Of a stretch of DNA of 64,000 bases, positions 35,621-47,506 are shown in pieces. Made by a program: the position numbers and the translations under genes. The stretch is from Acanthochlamys bracteata (taxonomy: Eukaryota; Streptophyta; Magnoliopsida; Pandanales; Velloziaceae). The notes beneath the pieces were generated by a model. The model searched no databases. It worked only from the letters and a program-made list of their open reading frames with translations, and was not told the DNA's origin. Within the stretch, counting starts at the first letter, position 1, and each line of letters begins with the position of its first letter. The stretch spans positions 5,603,501 through 5,667,500 of the forward strand of contig CM034132.1 of the NCBI GenBank assembly GCA_019914995.1, read 5' to 3'.

Positions 35621-38232
35621 TGTCACGACCCATCCTGATCGTGACCAAACCTAGTATGAATGACACCCAAACTCGGTTCAATCTAGTAGGCCTAATCCAA
35701 AAACACAGAATACGACTTTCGCAAAAACATTTTTAATAAATAAATTTTCGGCAAAACTTTTTCTAAAATTTTAAGTGAAAATCTGTACCACAATAAATTA
35801 TTTGACAACGACAAATATAAACGAGACAAAAAAGTAATAACCAAGTAAAATATCAGTAGCCGCCCACACCTATTACATATCCAAAATATTAATTTACAAA
35901 CTAAATACAACACCAAAAATACATAAGAGCAACATATCTTTAGAGAATAACAGAGCCATCTATATGACAAAATGAACTATAGATGCGCGGATCTACCATC
36001 GATGCGCTATGCTACTGTTCGGTGCTGGATTTACTCAACTCCCGTTAGTCTTCGAAATACCTGAGGAAGGCCAAAGCAAAAATAAAAATAAACCCAATCT
36101 TAGTGAGATGAAAATAACATAATGCACAAATTTAGAATTTCTAATGTATTACCTAACTGTTTCAGTTATTTTCACTATATGCAACAGATACAACGATGAA
36201 TCAAAGCACGTCCTACCGGGTCGTAAGTCGTCCCTTACCAGCTCAGTTTTCAGTAAGGACAAATACGAAGGGCATGACATGCAACTAATGTAGTCCGAGA
36301 GATACTACACTATTTATTTATATTCATTAAAGCAAACAACATAGTTTATACTTCTTACACCATGACATGTTAAATATATGAAATCTAACATGCACATTAT
36401 ATCACCATTATGCATGCATACATGACATTGTGCATTGGACAAACATATGTTTACTATGATATCATTTATAAATATCTTTTTATGTCCATGATGTGACACT
36501 AGTCAGGAAATCAGAAAGATAACATATAACATAGACTGAGACTCAGTCTCTACCTCAATCGACCAATCAGGCTACTCTGCCTCGGCGAAGTAAAACGCTA
36601 TCCAGGTGATTAGTCTGAATGGGTCGTGGTACCGTTCCCACGTGTATGGACCTGACAAATATTTGGGTCCACATCCACTGCAGCTCTGATGTCAGTTCCC
36701 GATTCGTCTGTGCTCGTGTAGTGCGTGTGTGTATGCATTATGATACAAGCAAACTCATGCATCTATAGTTCAATCAATCTCATGTGCCTATGCACATATA
36801 TGGTTACATAATTCATACGTCAATGCTTAAAGATTATGGTCATGTAATAAACAATAGGCATTCTGGATTTATAAAGTTACCATACTTGCTATCATCATAG
36901 GCAACACTTTAAGCATGCTCCAAGTGACTATGCATTATATGTAAGAACTCATATGACATATATAATCATTCATGCTATTGATTCATCAAATGCTTAGCCC
37001 CTATAGTTACAATATGCTACTATGATTAATTCATAATGAATTCTATACAAGCACGCTCCGCACATAGAGACATCATATAACATTAGGAATAATCATAAAT
37101 AAAATGTGGTAAGATATGCCGAGGTTCCAGATATATGTTATCTGTATCAGAAACCTATCGTAAACTAAGAAAGGAAAGGTATGGTAACCCTCACCTGTAA
37201 TCCCGCAAACTCTCTATTCCTTTAGTCCCTCCAAGTCAAACCATTCGGCCCACGTCCCTCAATGAAATGCTATTACCCACACGGGCACATGTATTACTTA
37301 AATGCGTTGAACGAAACTAACTCGAAATCATAATACATTGCATTGTCCAATTCAACTCTTTTATTCACATTGCTGCAACAGCGAAATCTCATTCTAAGTT
37401 TCATCCATTCAACTAATCATTTAAATCCTATCCATTACTCAAAAATACTAGCGTTAGAAAGATTGGTAAACTTACTGATTAAACGAGACAATTATACTCC
37501 AAATTATGTTCGAATCATTGACCACTCATGAATTTCTCAACCTAACAATCACCTATAACGAAACTAATTAATAATCCATCCAATAGTATTGTCTAAGCGC
37601 ACAATATGCATAATATAACTCAACTACAAGTAGGGCCCATTTGACTGCCGAATTCTAGCGTGAATAGTACTGGTTGGAAAGTAATTGGCCGAAAAAAATT
37701 CAAACAGCTGCGACATGCAACCAATTAAAATAGTGTTAAAAGAAGGACGTTAACACGTCAATTAGCAAGCCGATGGCCGAAAATTGTCCAAATCGATTCT
37801 ACTCGTCCGACAATGCAATCTATAAAAACAAGTTGAAATTCAACTCAATTGGCAAAAAAAAAAAATATTATCGAAATAAAGAGACAAATATCATGTGCTT
37901 ACTTTAGTCGAAAGTCCGGCGAAAAGGTCCAACAAAAATCTAATTTTACCCACGCATAGTAAAAGTTAGTGAAAAGGCGACGATGACGAACGGAGAGAAA
38001 GAAAATGAAATCTAGAGACAAAGAAGAGGTCCACGTCGCCGAAGAAAAAGCTTATATGCCAACATATGACCAAGTTCAAAGAGGAGCAGGTAGATGGTTG
38101 CGTGCAGAATAGTAATGAGAAGAAAAAAGAATAAAAGAAGATAAGGGAAAAAAGAAAATAATAAGATAATTAATATAAGATAATATGGGCTTAGTTTGGC
38201 TCTGGCCCACATACCAAGTGCAGGGTGTTACA
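35621..38232 (-). mobile_element. Solo LTR, long gypsy (Tekay/Del-like) type
   Basis: 2612 bp, TGTCACGACCC at one end and GGTGTTACA at the other, flanked by a perfect 5-bp repeat CTAAA (35616-35620 and 38233-38237). On the minus strand it starts TGTAACACCC and ends in GTGACA, the usual form for chromoviruses with long LTRs. It contains no coding sequence. It splits one copy of the exon-like locus; the same two flanks are continuous at 44.83-44.86 kb. The perfect target duplication suggests a fairly young insertion. Confidence 0.85.
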
Positions 38233-38244
38233 CTAAACAACACA

Positions 38245-39100
38245 TCATTATTAATAAAAACACAACTTATGACAAATATAAACTGTGTGAATCGTGAAAA
38301 CTGAAAATCGTAAAGATGGAACAAAGAAAATTACTTGTCAATTATTGAAAGAAGGCACTGCCATGATGGGTAAGGAAGATAGAATGAGCCTGATTCTAAT
38401 CAGATATGAAATTGAACGTATCTGCTCTTGTTTGTGACTTCCAATTGTGAAATACGAGATGCAATGTGATTCTGACATCATAGTTCAACTATTAAATTAC
38501 TAAATGAGGAGGCTCATCCGAAAGAAATGAAATAATAAAAATAAAATAATATACAAAGAAAATAAAATAACAAAAGTTACTACGTGCTTTGAAAAATCGC
38601 GAACACTGTGCATAATATCATGGAATAGATGAATTTATAAACTACACTATATTTTGACTTATCACCAATGTGGTTCCCTAATTTGTGCATCACTAATTAG
38701 ATTAGAAATTTACTACTAGAAGTACCTAGCTCTCCCCGATTGGCATAATGGCGAACCTCGTAATCCTGAACAGTATTAAGAAAACTGCTGAATCTCAATC
38801 CAAGATAAATTAAATATATAATTTCCTTAAATCATAGCACGGAACGCCTAGCTCGGTTTCTGTACCACTACCTACTGCCACGTTCACATTGCCATCCTCA
38901 ACCTAAATGGATAAACAACTAAGACAAGGAATCTCATTTTCATCAATAGCAAATCCATTAATCTGTACTAGAATGCTTTACTCTGTAAGATTATTCAATG
39001 TATCCAACTTCCAAAGGGCATCTTCTATACGTGGGAGCATGAAAATATCATAGTCTAGAAAATCAATGAAGAAAAGATGACCAAAATTCTATCGACAAAA
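38245..39100 (-). repeat. Locus segment R, copy 1
   Basis: Recurs at about 44860-45850 and 46460-47000. On minus it includes a splice-like block ending at 38902 (after CCATTTAG) that reads VEDGNVNVAVGSGTETELGV, and a stretch near 39050-38990 reading LPRIEDALWKLDTLNNLTE. The product is unknown. Confidence 0.6.
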
Positions 39101-39101
39101 A

Positions 39102-39640
39102 CTAAAAGTAAAAATTCAAGTTTGTAGAACACCAGTACCTTTTACATTCAATTGGAGGACTCTCATTAACAAAGTTGCAAGCCCTGGTAACAGGATGTTG
39201 TCCAAGCAGCTTGCTGCATGAATTATAACCACACATGCAAGTGCCATATGATTTACTAGACAACACTGTAGATAGTTTTCTATTCTTCATTAGGTAGGAT
39301 AGATTGCCATTACATTTTGACTAACATTTATTAGCTTTTGCCTCAACTCTACATATCGTATTATCTGTTGTTTACACAAATTAGAAAATACAAAAGCTTG
39401 AGCTACCTTAATGTGGATATTTGTGTTGCTTGGTAGTTTCCGCAACAGATTTTCTAATTCCTCTAATCTGAATTACTTTATATTGGCTAAACATGCAAGC
39501 TCTTTGCTCATAGGCAAAACATGATGCAATATACTTACGGTGCAAAAGGAAATAGAAACTAGAACTAAATAAGAAAATAAGAACTCACTGCCCTCAAAGA
39601 AATACTGCATATTCACTAAAAAATTACTAGTTACAATTGG
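39102..39640 (-). repeat. Locus segment S, copy 1
   Basis: Recurs at 40720-41230 and 43230-43740. It carries two splice-flanked blocks on minus: 39467-39407 (61 nt, TTCAG before, GTAGCT after; LEELENLLRKLPSNTNIHIK) and 39265-39139 (127 nt, CTACAG before, GTACTG after). Phase fits: the first ends on a codon boundary and the second starts on one. Confidence 0.6.
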
Positions 39641-40173
39641 CATCCTAGAGGTGAAATATAGTTGTTATATTTGTTTTAATTTCGTGGTTTAAACATATTA
39701 CTACCTTGTTTGGGACTTATAGTGGTTCTCATGTCATTATTATGTAATTGCACAGGTTCATTCTTGAATTACAGGTGAGAGACTCTGTGAAAAGATTTTT
39801 GAAAATTTGGGTACAAGTTGGATTTGATTGAGCATTGGTTTTGGCTTACGAGGCTGTCCCAAGCTTCGCTTTACCTGAGTGTAGTTTTAGTTTATGCGGG
39901 TCATAACACCAACATGCGTCATGAACGACACTAGACTAAAAAAAACCAAGCTAAGGTCCAAAAACTTGGCTTAGGTTGGGCCATGACATACAAGCAGATA
40001 AAACAAATCATACTTGACTGCTATCACTTGAAATAGTTGATACAAACATACAAATAAACTCCACATAAATAGCAATAATTACAGTTTCTACAGCCCAAAG
40101 GGCTGGATGGAGCATGAAAAGAACAAAGTGTAAACGATCAAGCAGCAACATCAATTCATTGGAAACGACTCAC

Positions 40174-40241
40174 CTCTGCAACAGCTGGATAATCCATCCT
40201 CTGAGGTCAAATACATACCTTTCCCCCGCATCCAAAATACA
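40174..40241 (-). repeat. Splice-flanked block, copy 3 (open)
   Basis: 68 bp with TTTCTCTAG before and GTGAGTCG after. In phase 0 this copy is open and reads CILDAGERYVFDLRGWIIQL, then LQ; the same frame in copy 5 has stops. It is the best preserved member. Confidence 0.65.
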
Positions 40242-40719
40242 CTAGAGAAACATTAAGGATGAAGCATAGAAACTTCCTAACCTGCTAATCCAAAAATAAA
40301 ACTGACAACAGTCTTTCTAATTTATACATAAACAATTATCCACTTAATGGTATCTACTGTATTAAGCTCAAGTTTCCCGTTTACAGAAATCAGACCATAA
40401 AATTTAGAAATCGGAATTCCAACTCAATTTGCTCTATAATTCCTTTCACAAACCCAAGTTTCCACTTTATAAAATATAAGAAAGTTTTTTCACATGTAAA
40501 ACATATGTTTCTAATAGTTACAACATTGATTATAGTAATCATGAAGGATGGTACCACTAAACAATCGCATTCCCTGAAATAGCATTCAATTTGTTTACCC
40601 AAAATGCCCTATTGTACTCTTCCATTAATTGGAAGAGGACAAAAGCTCACATTGAATTAATTATAGCCAAAATTCTAGTAACAAATGCTAAGACTAAAAA
40701 TTCAATTCCATAAAACACC

Positions 40720-41370
40720 ATTACCTTTTGCATTCAGTCAGAAGACTGTTATAAGAAAGTTGCAAATCATGATAACAGAACGATGTCCGAGCAGCTTGCT
40801 GCAAGAATTCTAACCACACATGCGATGTCACATAATTCACTAGGCAACACTGTAGATAGTTTTCTATTGCTCATCAGGAAGAATAGAATGTTATTACATA
40901 TACACTAACATTTATGATCTTTTCCCTCAACAATACATATTTATTATCCGTTGTTTACAAGAATCCAAAATACAAAATCTTGAGCTACGTTAATGTGAAT
41001 ATTTCCGTTGCTTGGTATTTCCATAATGTATTTTATAATTACTCTAATCGAATCACTTTATATTTGTTATACATGCAAGTTCTTTGCTCAAAGCCAAAAC
41101 TACATGATGCAACGTATGTGCAGCGCAACAAAATAGAAATAAATATATAAGAAAATAAAAACTCACTAACCTCAAAAAAATACTGCATGTTAACTCAAAA
41201 CTTACTGGTTTCAATTGGCATATTAGAGGTAAATGAGCTGTCAGTATTTTGGTAATTTGAACCTATTACTACCTCGTTTGGTACTTATGATGGTTGTCAT
41301 GTTATTATTATGTAATTGCACAGGATCACCACTTGAGTTTATAGGTGAGACTCTACCTAGAATGAGGAAC
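40720..41370 (-). repeat. Locus segment S, copy 2, plus an adjoining block
   Basis: Contains 40849-40725 (125 nt, CTACAG before, GTAATGG after), open throughout. A further block near 41345-41270 reads DPVQLHNNNMTTIISTKR with GTAGTA after it; its counterpart near 39760-39700 reads EPVQLHNNDMRTTISPKQ. Two diverged copies keeping the frame favours former coding sequence. Confidence 0.6.
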
Positions 41371-41398
41371 AAAGAGGTCCAACCAAAGAAGAAGAGAA

Positions 41399-42180
41399 CT
41401 TAGCTAACAACATAACCAATTGCTTGATCGATTCCCTTGCATCAAACAGAAGTTTGCCTTCCAACCTGAACTCCTTCGGTTCTTGTTAACCCTAAATAAA
41501 AGAGAACAGGAAAAACAATCAGCATACAAGTAACCCAAAAATTCTAGCACGGTAAAAAGATTTTGGAAAAGCAATTAACTAATCAAGTGAAATGACTGCT
41601 CGATTTATTGCCAGCACTGAAGAGAACTCGATCCTCCCACCAGCGCTCGATTCTTTAATTCTGAAGAGAAAGAAAAATGAAAAATAATTAGTACCTAAAA
41701 GAACAATGAAAGCTAACGAGCTACACAAGGACTCACCAAAGAAGCAAGTAAGTGACTGCACGACTGATTGCCCTGCAAGGAGAAACGTAGAACACCTAAC
41801 TGCTATTCGATTAATTCTTTGACCTAAAAGGATAAGAGATATGAAAAACAATTAGCATCAAGCAGGAAAAGAGATTATGGATCAACAAAAGAGTTAAGAG
41901 AGGTAGGAAAATTAACTAAGCATGAAAGCTGCTACTTGATTGAATACAATTCACAAAAAGTCAACAATCCAAGGAGCACTCCATTGCCTTTTTGCCTTAG
42001 AACAAAGAGGGAGGTAGAATAGATAATCAGTATGCAAAGAAACTAAGAATTTTAAGAATCAAAAGAAGAATTCAGAGATGAAGGAAACTTAACTAAGCAT
42101 GCAACGAGTGCTTCATTGATTGTTTGCAACTAAAAAAGGTTGACCATCAAGCACCACTAGTGCAGCAACCACTGAAGAAC
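41399..42180 (-). repeat. Short splice-like block, cluster 2 (five copies, period 165-180 bp)
   Basis: Copies start near 41399, 41575, 41740, 41910 and 42090, giving spacings of 176, 165, 170 and 180 bp. The copy at 41740-41795 on minus has TCCTTGCAG before GGCAATCAGTCGTGCAGTCA and TTTG|GTGAGT after, which look like complete acceptor and donor sites. Confidence 0.7.
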
Positions 42181-42596
42181 TGCAAAAGCAAACTAACCAG
42201 AGAACAAGATTTAAGACAAAATTATTCTGTGAGAGCTAACACATAATCCACTAACAAAAACAGTTGATATGCGAAAATTTTAGAGTTTTAGACGTCTCGG
42301 TAAATACATCTTATAAGAGGCGACTGTGAGCTCCCATTCTTATGTTGACCAAATTCGCTAATTTTGTCACACTATACTATTTACTCATCTAGAATATTAG
42401 TCTATTGCAGTTATTGTAGTTATCCAAGCCCACCCAAATTGTTTTCTCCAGTGCGAGATCAATTTAACTAGCCTTGGTGTCAGTTCTATGTTAGCATTTA
42501 GTTTAAGAAATTATGAACATAGACCAAGGGGGGCACAAACCATTTCCAAGTCCAAGCAATAACTTTACTATTATCGGCTTGTTTACTAACACACCA

Positions 42597-42725
42597 AACT
42601 CACTTTTAAACGAAAATAAATATAAGATGTAAAATAAATTTTTCCAGTCAAAAATTTATTTTCAAATTCAACTTTAAACTCACTTTTAATACAAAATAAA
42701 TATAAAAACTCACTTTTTATTAATT
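42597..42725. repeat. AAACTCACTTTTA repeats
   Basis: Three direct copies of AAACTCACTTTT(A/T) near 42597, 42677 and 42706, each followed by A-rich AAAATAAATAT sequence. Possibly the inside of a small AT-rich element; no terminal repeats were established. Confidence 0.4.
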
Positions 42726-43006
42726 TCTTTCAATTTTAAAATTATTTTTTACAAACACACTATGTAACAAAGGCCAACTGGTCTCAAGACAGATACTAAA
42801 CAAACAAAATAAATTAAATTGAATATAAAAGAGACCCTTCCAGAGAAAAGTACAATTGCTTCAGCTACCAATCCTTAAAAAATTGCTTCCGACTCATGCA
42901 ACAAGAACATAGCAACAAGCAATCAACAGAGATCAAAGAAAAGAAAGGGTAAGAACAATGTTAACAGATCAAACAGCATCACAAATTCATTAGGAACGAT
43001 GGTCAC

Positions 43007-43072
43007 CTTTGCAATAGCTGGATTCTTTATATTCTCAAAACCGAAACAAATCTTCCTCAAGTCTCTATAATA
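43007..43072 (-). repeat. Splice-flanked block, copy 4
   Basis: 66 bp, TTTCTCTAG acceptor kept, donor side CAAAG|GTGACC. Followed at lower divergence by the S segment (43230-43740). Confidence 0.6.
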
Positions 43073-43229
43073 CTAGAGAAAGCATCAAGGATGGAGTTAA
43101 ATAAAAAGCCAATAACCTGCTACTCTCCAGAATAAAAATAATAAGAACAGTTTTTGTTTGTATATAAGCAATTTATCACATCAATCTCTAATGAGAAACA
43201 CTAAATTAAAGTTTCAATTTCGTAGAACA

Positions 43230-43740
43230 CCTGGCTTTTGCATTCACTCATATGACTATCACTAACAAGGATACTTTTCAAACCATGGTAACAAAAAAAT
43301 TGTCCAAGCAGCTTGCTACAGGAATTATAACCAGACATGCAGTGCCATATGATTTACTGGACAACGCTCTAAATAGTCCACTATTGCTCATCATGAAGAA
43401 TAGAATGCCATTACAGTTATACTAATTATAGTTCGTCTCAGTTCTACATATTGAATTATCTGTTTTCATAGAAGTATAGAAAATACAAAAACTTGAGCTA
43501 CATTAATGTGGATAATTTTGTTGTTAGGAATTTCTGGAATGGATTTTCTAGGTTTTCTAGTTCAGTCACTTTATATTGACTAAACATGCAACTGCTCTTT
43601 GCTCATACGCTACATGATGCAACATCTTATAATGGCTAAACACAAATAAATTAACAAATAAATAAATATGCATTAACCTCAAAGGAATACTGCATGGTAA
43701 CTCCAAAATGCCTTTGCTAATTGACAGTCTAGAGGAACAA
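43230..43740 (-). repeat. Locus segment S, copy 3
   Basis: Matches the copies at 39.1 and 40.7 kb, but its block at 43366-43235 (132 nt) has lost the acceptor AG and the frame. ATGCAGTATTCCTTTGAG with a GTTAAT donor near 43695-43680 is shared with 41185-41170. Confidence 0.6.
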
Positions 43741-44198
43741 CCAAATAGAATAAAATCTACTTGACTTGATAAAAGTTTAAATACAAAAGTCTAAAATCTA
43801 TGTAGAATCTACGACAAGCTTCACATAAATGACAAGAACTACAATGTCTACATCTTCCGGAAATGGATTAATCAAAATCAAATAGGCCAGCCAGTCTTAT
43901 GACAGATATTAAACAAACACAATAAACTAAAATGAATATATTGAAACCTCTCGTAAGAAGGGATGGCAAGAAAGAATAATATGAAAGAACAAGATATGCG
44001 TCCCAATTAATTAAAGACCAAAAATACATTGACGAAGGACTTCAGATATCAATACAGCCAATTCTGGAAAATTGCTTCTGACTCATGCATAGTCAAAGTA
44101 GTCACAACCGATCAATGGAAATTAAAGAAAGAAAAAGGCATGAACAGGTCAAAGTAGAAACCAAGCAGCAACATAAATTCACTAGGAATGAAGCTCAC

Positions 44199-44266
44199 CT
44201 CTGCACCAGCTGGATGATTTATCTTCTCAGGATAAAATCATATCTTCCACGGGCCTATATCACGTA
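44199..44266 (-). repeat. Splice-flanked block, copy 5
   Basis: 68 bp; donor GTGAGC is good, but the acceptor reads CTAC instead of CTAG, so this copy would not splice normally. Confidence 0.6.
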
Positions 44267-44859
44267 GTAGAGAAATATCAATTGTGGAGGGAAACAGAAA
44301 GTCAATAACCATGCTACTTCAAACTATAATTAATATAAGCCATTTTCAATGTACATATAAAACATATGGATACCTACGGTAACCATTGTATTAAATTCAG
44401 ATATTTTCCCCTTTAGAGAAATCAAATGACAAAAATTTGAAATCAAAAAATTCAACTCAATTTGAACCGTAATTCTATTCAATAAATCTCAAAATACACA
44501 ATGAGCACTACCGGCACAAAGTAATCACAGTAGAGCTTAAAGAGCTCCTATTTCTTTCTTAGCTCTAGTTCATACTTTTAAATGGTTGCTTATACATAGA
44601 AAAAAAGGAGCATTAAATACTCCAGCTATATAACCGTAAAAATGAATTTAATTGCAAATCAAAACCTATACGACACCAACTAACTTCTTTACCTTTATCC
44701 ACTTAAAGTTTGATCACTTTAATTCAATGACAATTCTTGAATGGCTTGATTTTTCTTAATAACTCCTTGATTAGCTTGATTCTTCTTAAAGGAAACAGAC
44801 ACAATGAAAGAACTAGCTATCCTGAGAGTAATGCCAAAGCAGCATATAGTCATTAATAA

Positions 44860-45850
44860 AAACACAACTTATGACAAATAAATAATTCCCAAAAACCATG
44901 TGAATCTTGAAATTTAAAAAAATAATTAAAAAAAGACAAAAACAGACTCATTATTTTGCAAATTATTAGAGGAAGATGTAACCATCATGGGTAAGGAAGA
45001 TAAATGAACCTACAATTCTAATAAGAGATTGTGCCTTTTGCCTGTACTTAGTATGAAATTGAACCTACCTGTTTCCTGTTTGTGACTTCCAGTTGTGAAC
45101 GGTTGAATACTAGTACATAATGTAATGTCACAGTTCATCTATAAGATTACCAAAAGAAGGAAAGCTCATCTGAAAAAATGAGATAATAATGAAATAACAT
45201 AAAAATATAGGAAAATAGAACAACAAAACTTACTACCGACTTTTGAGAATTTGTAGTACTACCATAATATACTGGAATTGTTGAACAATAAACTACATAT
45301 TTTTTGACCTATCAATAAAAGTAATTCCCTAGTTTCTATATCACTACTTGCATATAATATTCTGTGTACTAGATTAAAAATTTACTAAAACAATGCATCA
45401 TTCATAGTTCTTAGAGAGGCACCCAATCGGCATAATGTCAAAGCTCATCATCCTAAACAGTATTCAGAAATAAAGCACTCAATTGCAATCCAAGATGAAA
45501 TTAAACATACCGAATTTCCTGAAAACTTTTAACTTGTTTCAATTCAAGCGACACAACAACTTCACTTGGTTTCTATATCACTGCCACATTCACATTGCCA
45601 TTTGCAACCTAAATGGATAAACTAATAAAAGAAGGAAGCTAATCTCAAAGGAATCAGTAAGAATGCTTCACTCCGTAAGACTATTTGATAGATGTTAGGG
45701 ACAAGCAACAGGAGACTCCTATGAGAGATTCACCAAACAGCAGCATCCACTTGTGTTTGACGACTCTTGCCCAGCTAGGCAAATGCGAACTAATGCAGGA
45801 TTCAATGTATACACCTTCCATTGGGAATCTTCTATGAAAGAGTATGAAAA
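44860..45850 (-). repeat. Locus segment R, copy 2
   Basis: Includes a 98-nt block 45608-45511 with CATTTAG before and GTATGT after, reading VANGNVNVAVI, a stop, then KPSEVVVSLELKQVKSFQEI. It is the counterpart of the block ending at 38902. Confidence 0.6.
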
Positions 45851-45904
45851 CAACAAGAGCAAAAGATCAGTCAGCAACATAAATTTAACAGAAATAAGGT
45901 TCGC

Positions 45905-45970
45905 CTCTGAACTAGCTAGACGATTTATGTTCTCAGGGTATTAACAAATCTTCCTCACCCATATCATGTA
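45905..45970 (-). repeat. Splice-flanked block, copy 6
   Basis: 66 bp; acceptor GCTCCAG kept, donor changed to GCGAAC. Confidence 0.55.
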
Positions 45971-46299
45971 CTGGAGCAACATCAAGGATGGAGCCATATA
46001 AAAGGTCAATACCCATGCTAAAGAAACTAATAAAATCGATTTCTTAAGGTAAAAACACTCTATTGTATTAACTTCAAGTTTCCCCATTATATATACCAAA
46101 CAACAAGATTTTGAAATCCAGAAATTCAACTCAATTTAGTTCATAATTTTATTTTACTAATCCAAAAGATGCTATGCCCACTACTAACACAAACCAATCA
46201 CAGTAAAACTTAAAGAGCTCCTACATCTTTCTCACTGAGCTTCCAAATTAAATGGTTGCTAATGCACAGAGAAAATAGACATTACATACTTCAGCTACA

Positions 46300-47000
46300 A
46301 AACAGCATGAATAATTAAGTCTAGATTTTATTGGTCCTAAATCAGTTTTTAATCTTTTATTTAATGAGAATTCTTGATTGGCTTAACTTTTCTTAAAGGA
46401 AGAAACAGAAGTAAAAGAAGTAAAGAACAAGCTACCCTAAGAGTAATGCCTAAACAGCACATAGTCATTGATAAAAACATATGACAGATAGATAAATAAT
46501 TCAAAAAGATCATGCGAATCTTGAAAACTGAAAAACATCAAGTGGCAAAAAGAGAATCACTCTTTTACAAATTATTGAAGAAGAGGTAACCATGATGGGC
46601 AAGGAAATAACATAAAACTATGATTCTAATGACATATTGTGGCATTTGCGTCTGGTTAGTATTAGATTGAACCTAACTGCTTCCTGTTTGTGACATCCAG
46701 TTGTGAATGGCTGATTGTTGATATAGAATTGTGACATCACAGTTTAACATTAAATTAATGAATGAGAAGGAAAGCTCATATGGATGATAACAAACATAAA
46801 TTAAAAATTCAGAATTTGAGAATTTGTAAAACAACAACAGTTAGTATCAACTTTTGACAGTGTCCATAATATCAAGGAGCAGATGAATCATAAACTACAC
46901 TATATTTTGACCTATCAATAAAAGTGATCCCCAGTTTCTTTATCCTAATTTACTACAGGAATGCATCATGCATAGTTCTTACAGAAGAACTAAGCCATTC
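46300..47000 (-). repeat. Locus segment R, copy 3, with preceding shared sequence
   Basis: 46300-46470 (GATTGGCTTAACTTTTCTTAAAGGA, CTACCCTAAGAGTAATGCC) and 46460-47000 parallel 44.6-45.4 kb. The parallel fades at about 47000, where the first-exon-like region starts. Confidence 0.55.
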
Positions 47001-47308
47001 CCTAAAGTTTTTAGAAACAAAGAACCAATTGAAACCACAAGCATTGTTTCAAATTCCTGAACGCTCATTTTGCAATTAAAAAATTCTTGCACTCAAAGAC
47101 AGCAGAAAAAATTCTTTGTATCCAAATACCAACAGAAAAAATCTTGCATCATCAATTGTTTTCTCACAGCAGCCGCTCAAGAAAAAAAATTAGGGTTTTA
47201 ACGAAACAAAGAACCAATTGCAACATTAAACCAACCGAAACCAAGAACCAAATAATGAAATTGAAAAGAAAGAAAAAGAAACAAGGATCATTTACCCAAT
47301 TTCCTCAC

Positions 47309-47352
47309 CGGCGAACAGAGAGAACTGGAAGCGGCGATGTTTTTGAAGCCAT
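47309..47352 (-). CDS. Candidate first coding exon of the repeated locus
   Basis: On minus, CCGGCAATGGCTTCA is a strong plant start context; the frame reads MASKTSPLPVLSVR and ends at a good donor, CG|GTGAGG. The sequence is GC-rich, as first exons often are. Upstream, 47353-47405 is a 27-bp unit (CGGCAATGGYCTTCTTTCTC) repeated about two and a half times, with further ATGs, one of them in frame. An alternative start at 47438 gives MGNCSISLHRQW in another frame, ending at the same donor. The protein family is not recognised and downstream joining was not determined. Confidence 0.4.
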
Positions 47353-47506
47353 TGCCGGCCGGTGGAGAAAGAAGGCCATTGCCGGCAGGTGGAGAAAGAA
47401 GACCATTGCCGATGGAGTGAGATGCTACAATTGCCCATTCCGCCGCTGACGACTTCGACCGCCGCCGGTGGAAGCGTGAGAAAGAAATAGAGAGAATTTA
47501 GAGAGA

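Noticed and set aside
41399-42180. CRISPR-like regular repeat
   Set aside because: Repeats are diverged, spacing varies by 15 bp, no short identical repeats with unique spacers, and the genome is a plant nuclear one.
47087-47449. 120-codon plus-strand frame
   Set aside because: Antisense to the GC-rich leader and first-exon candidate; lysine-rich start and no motif.
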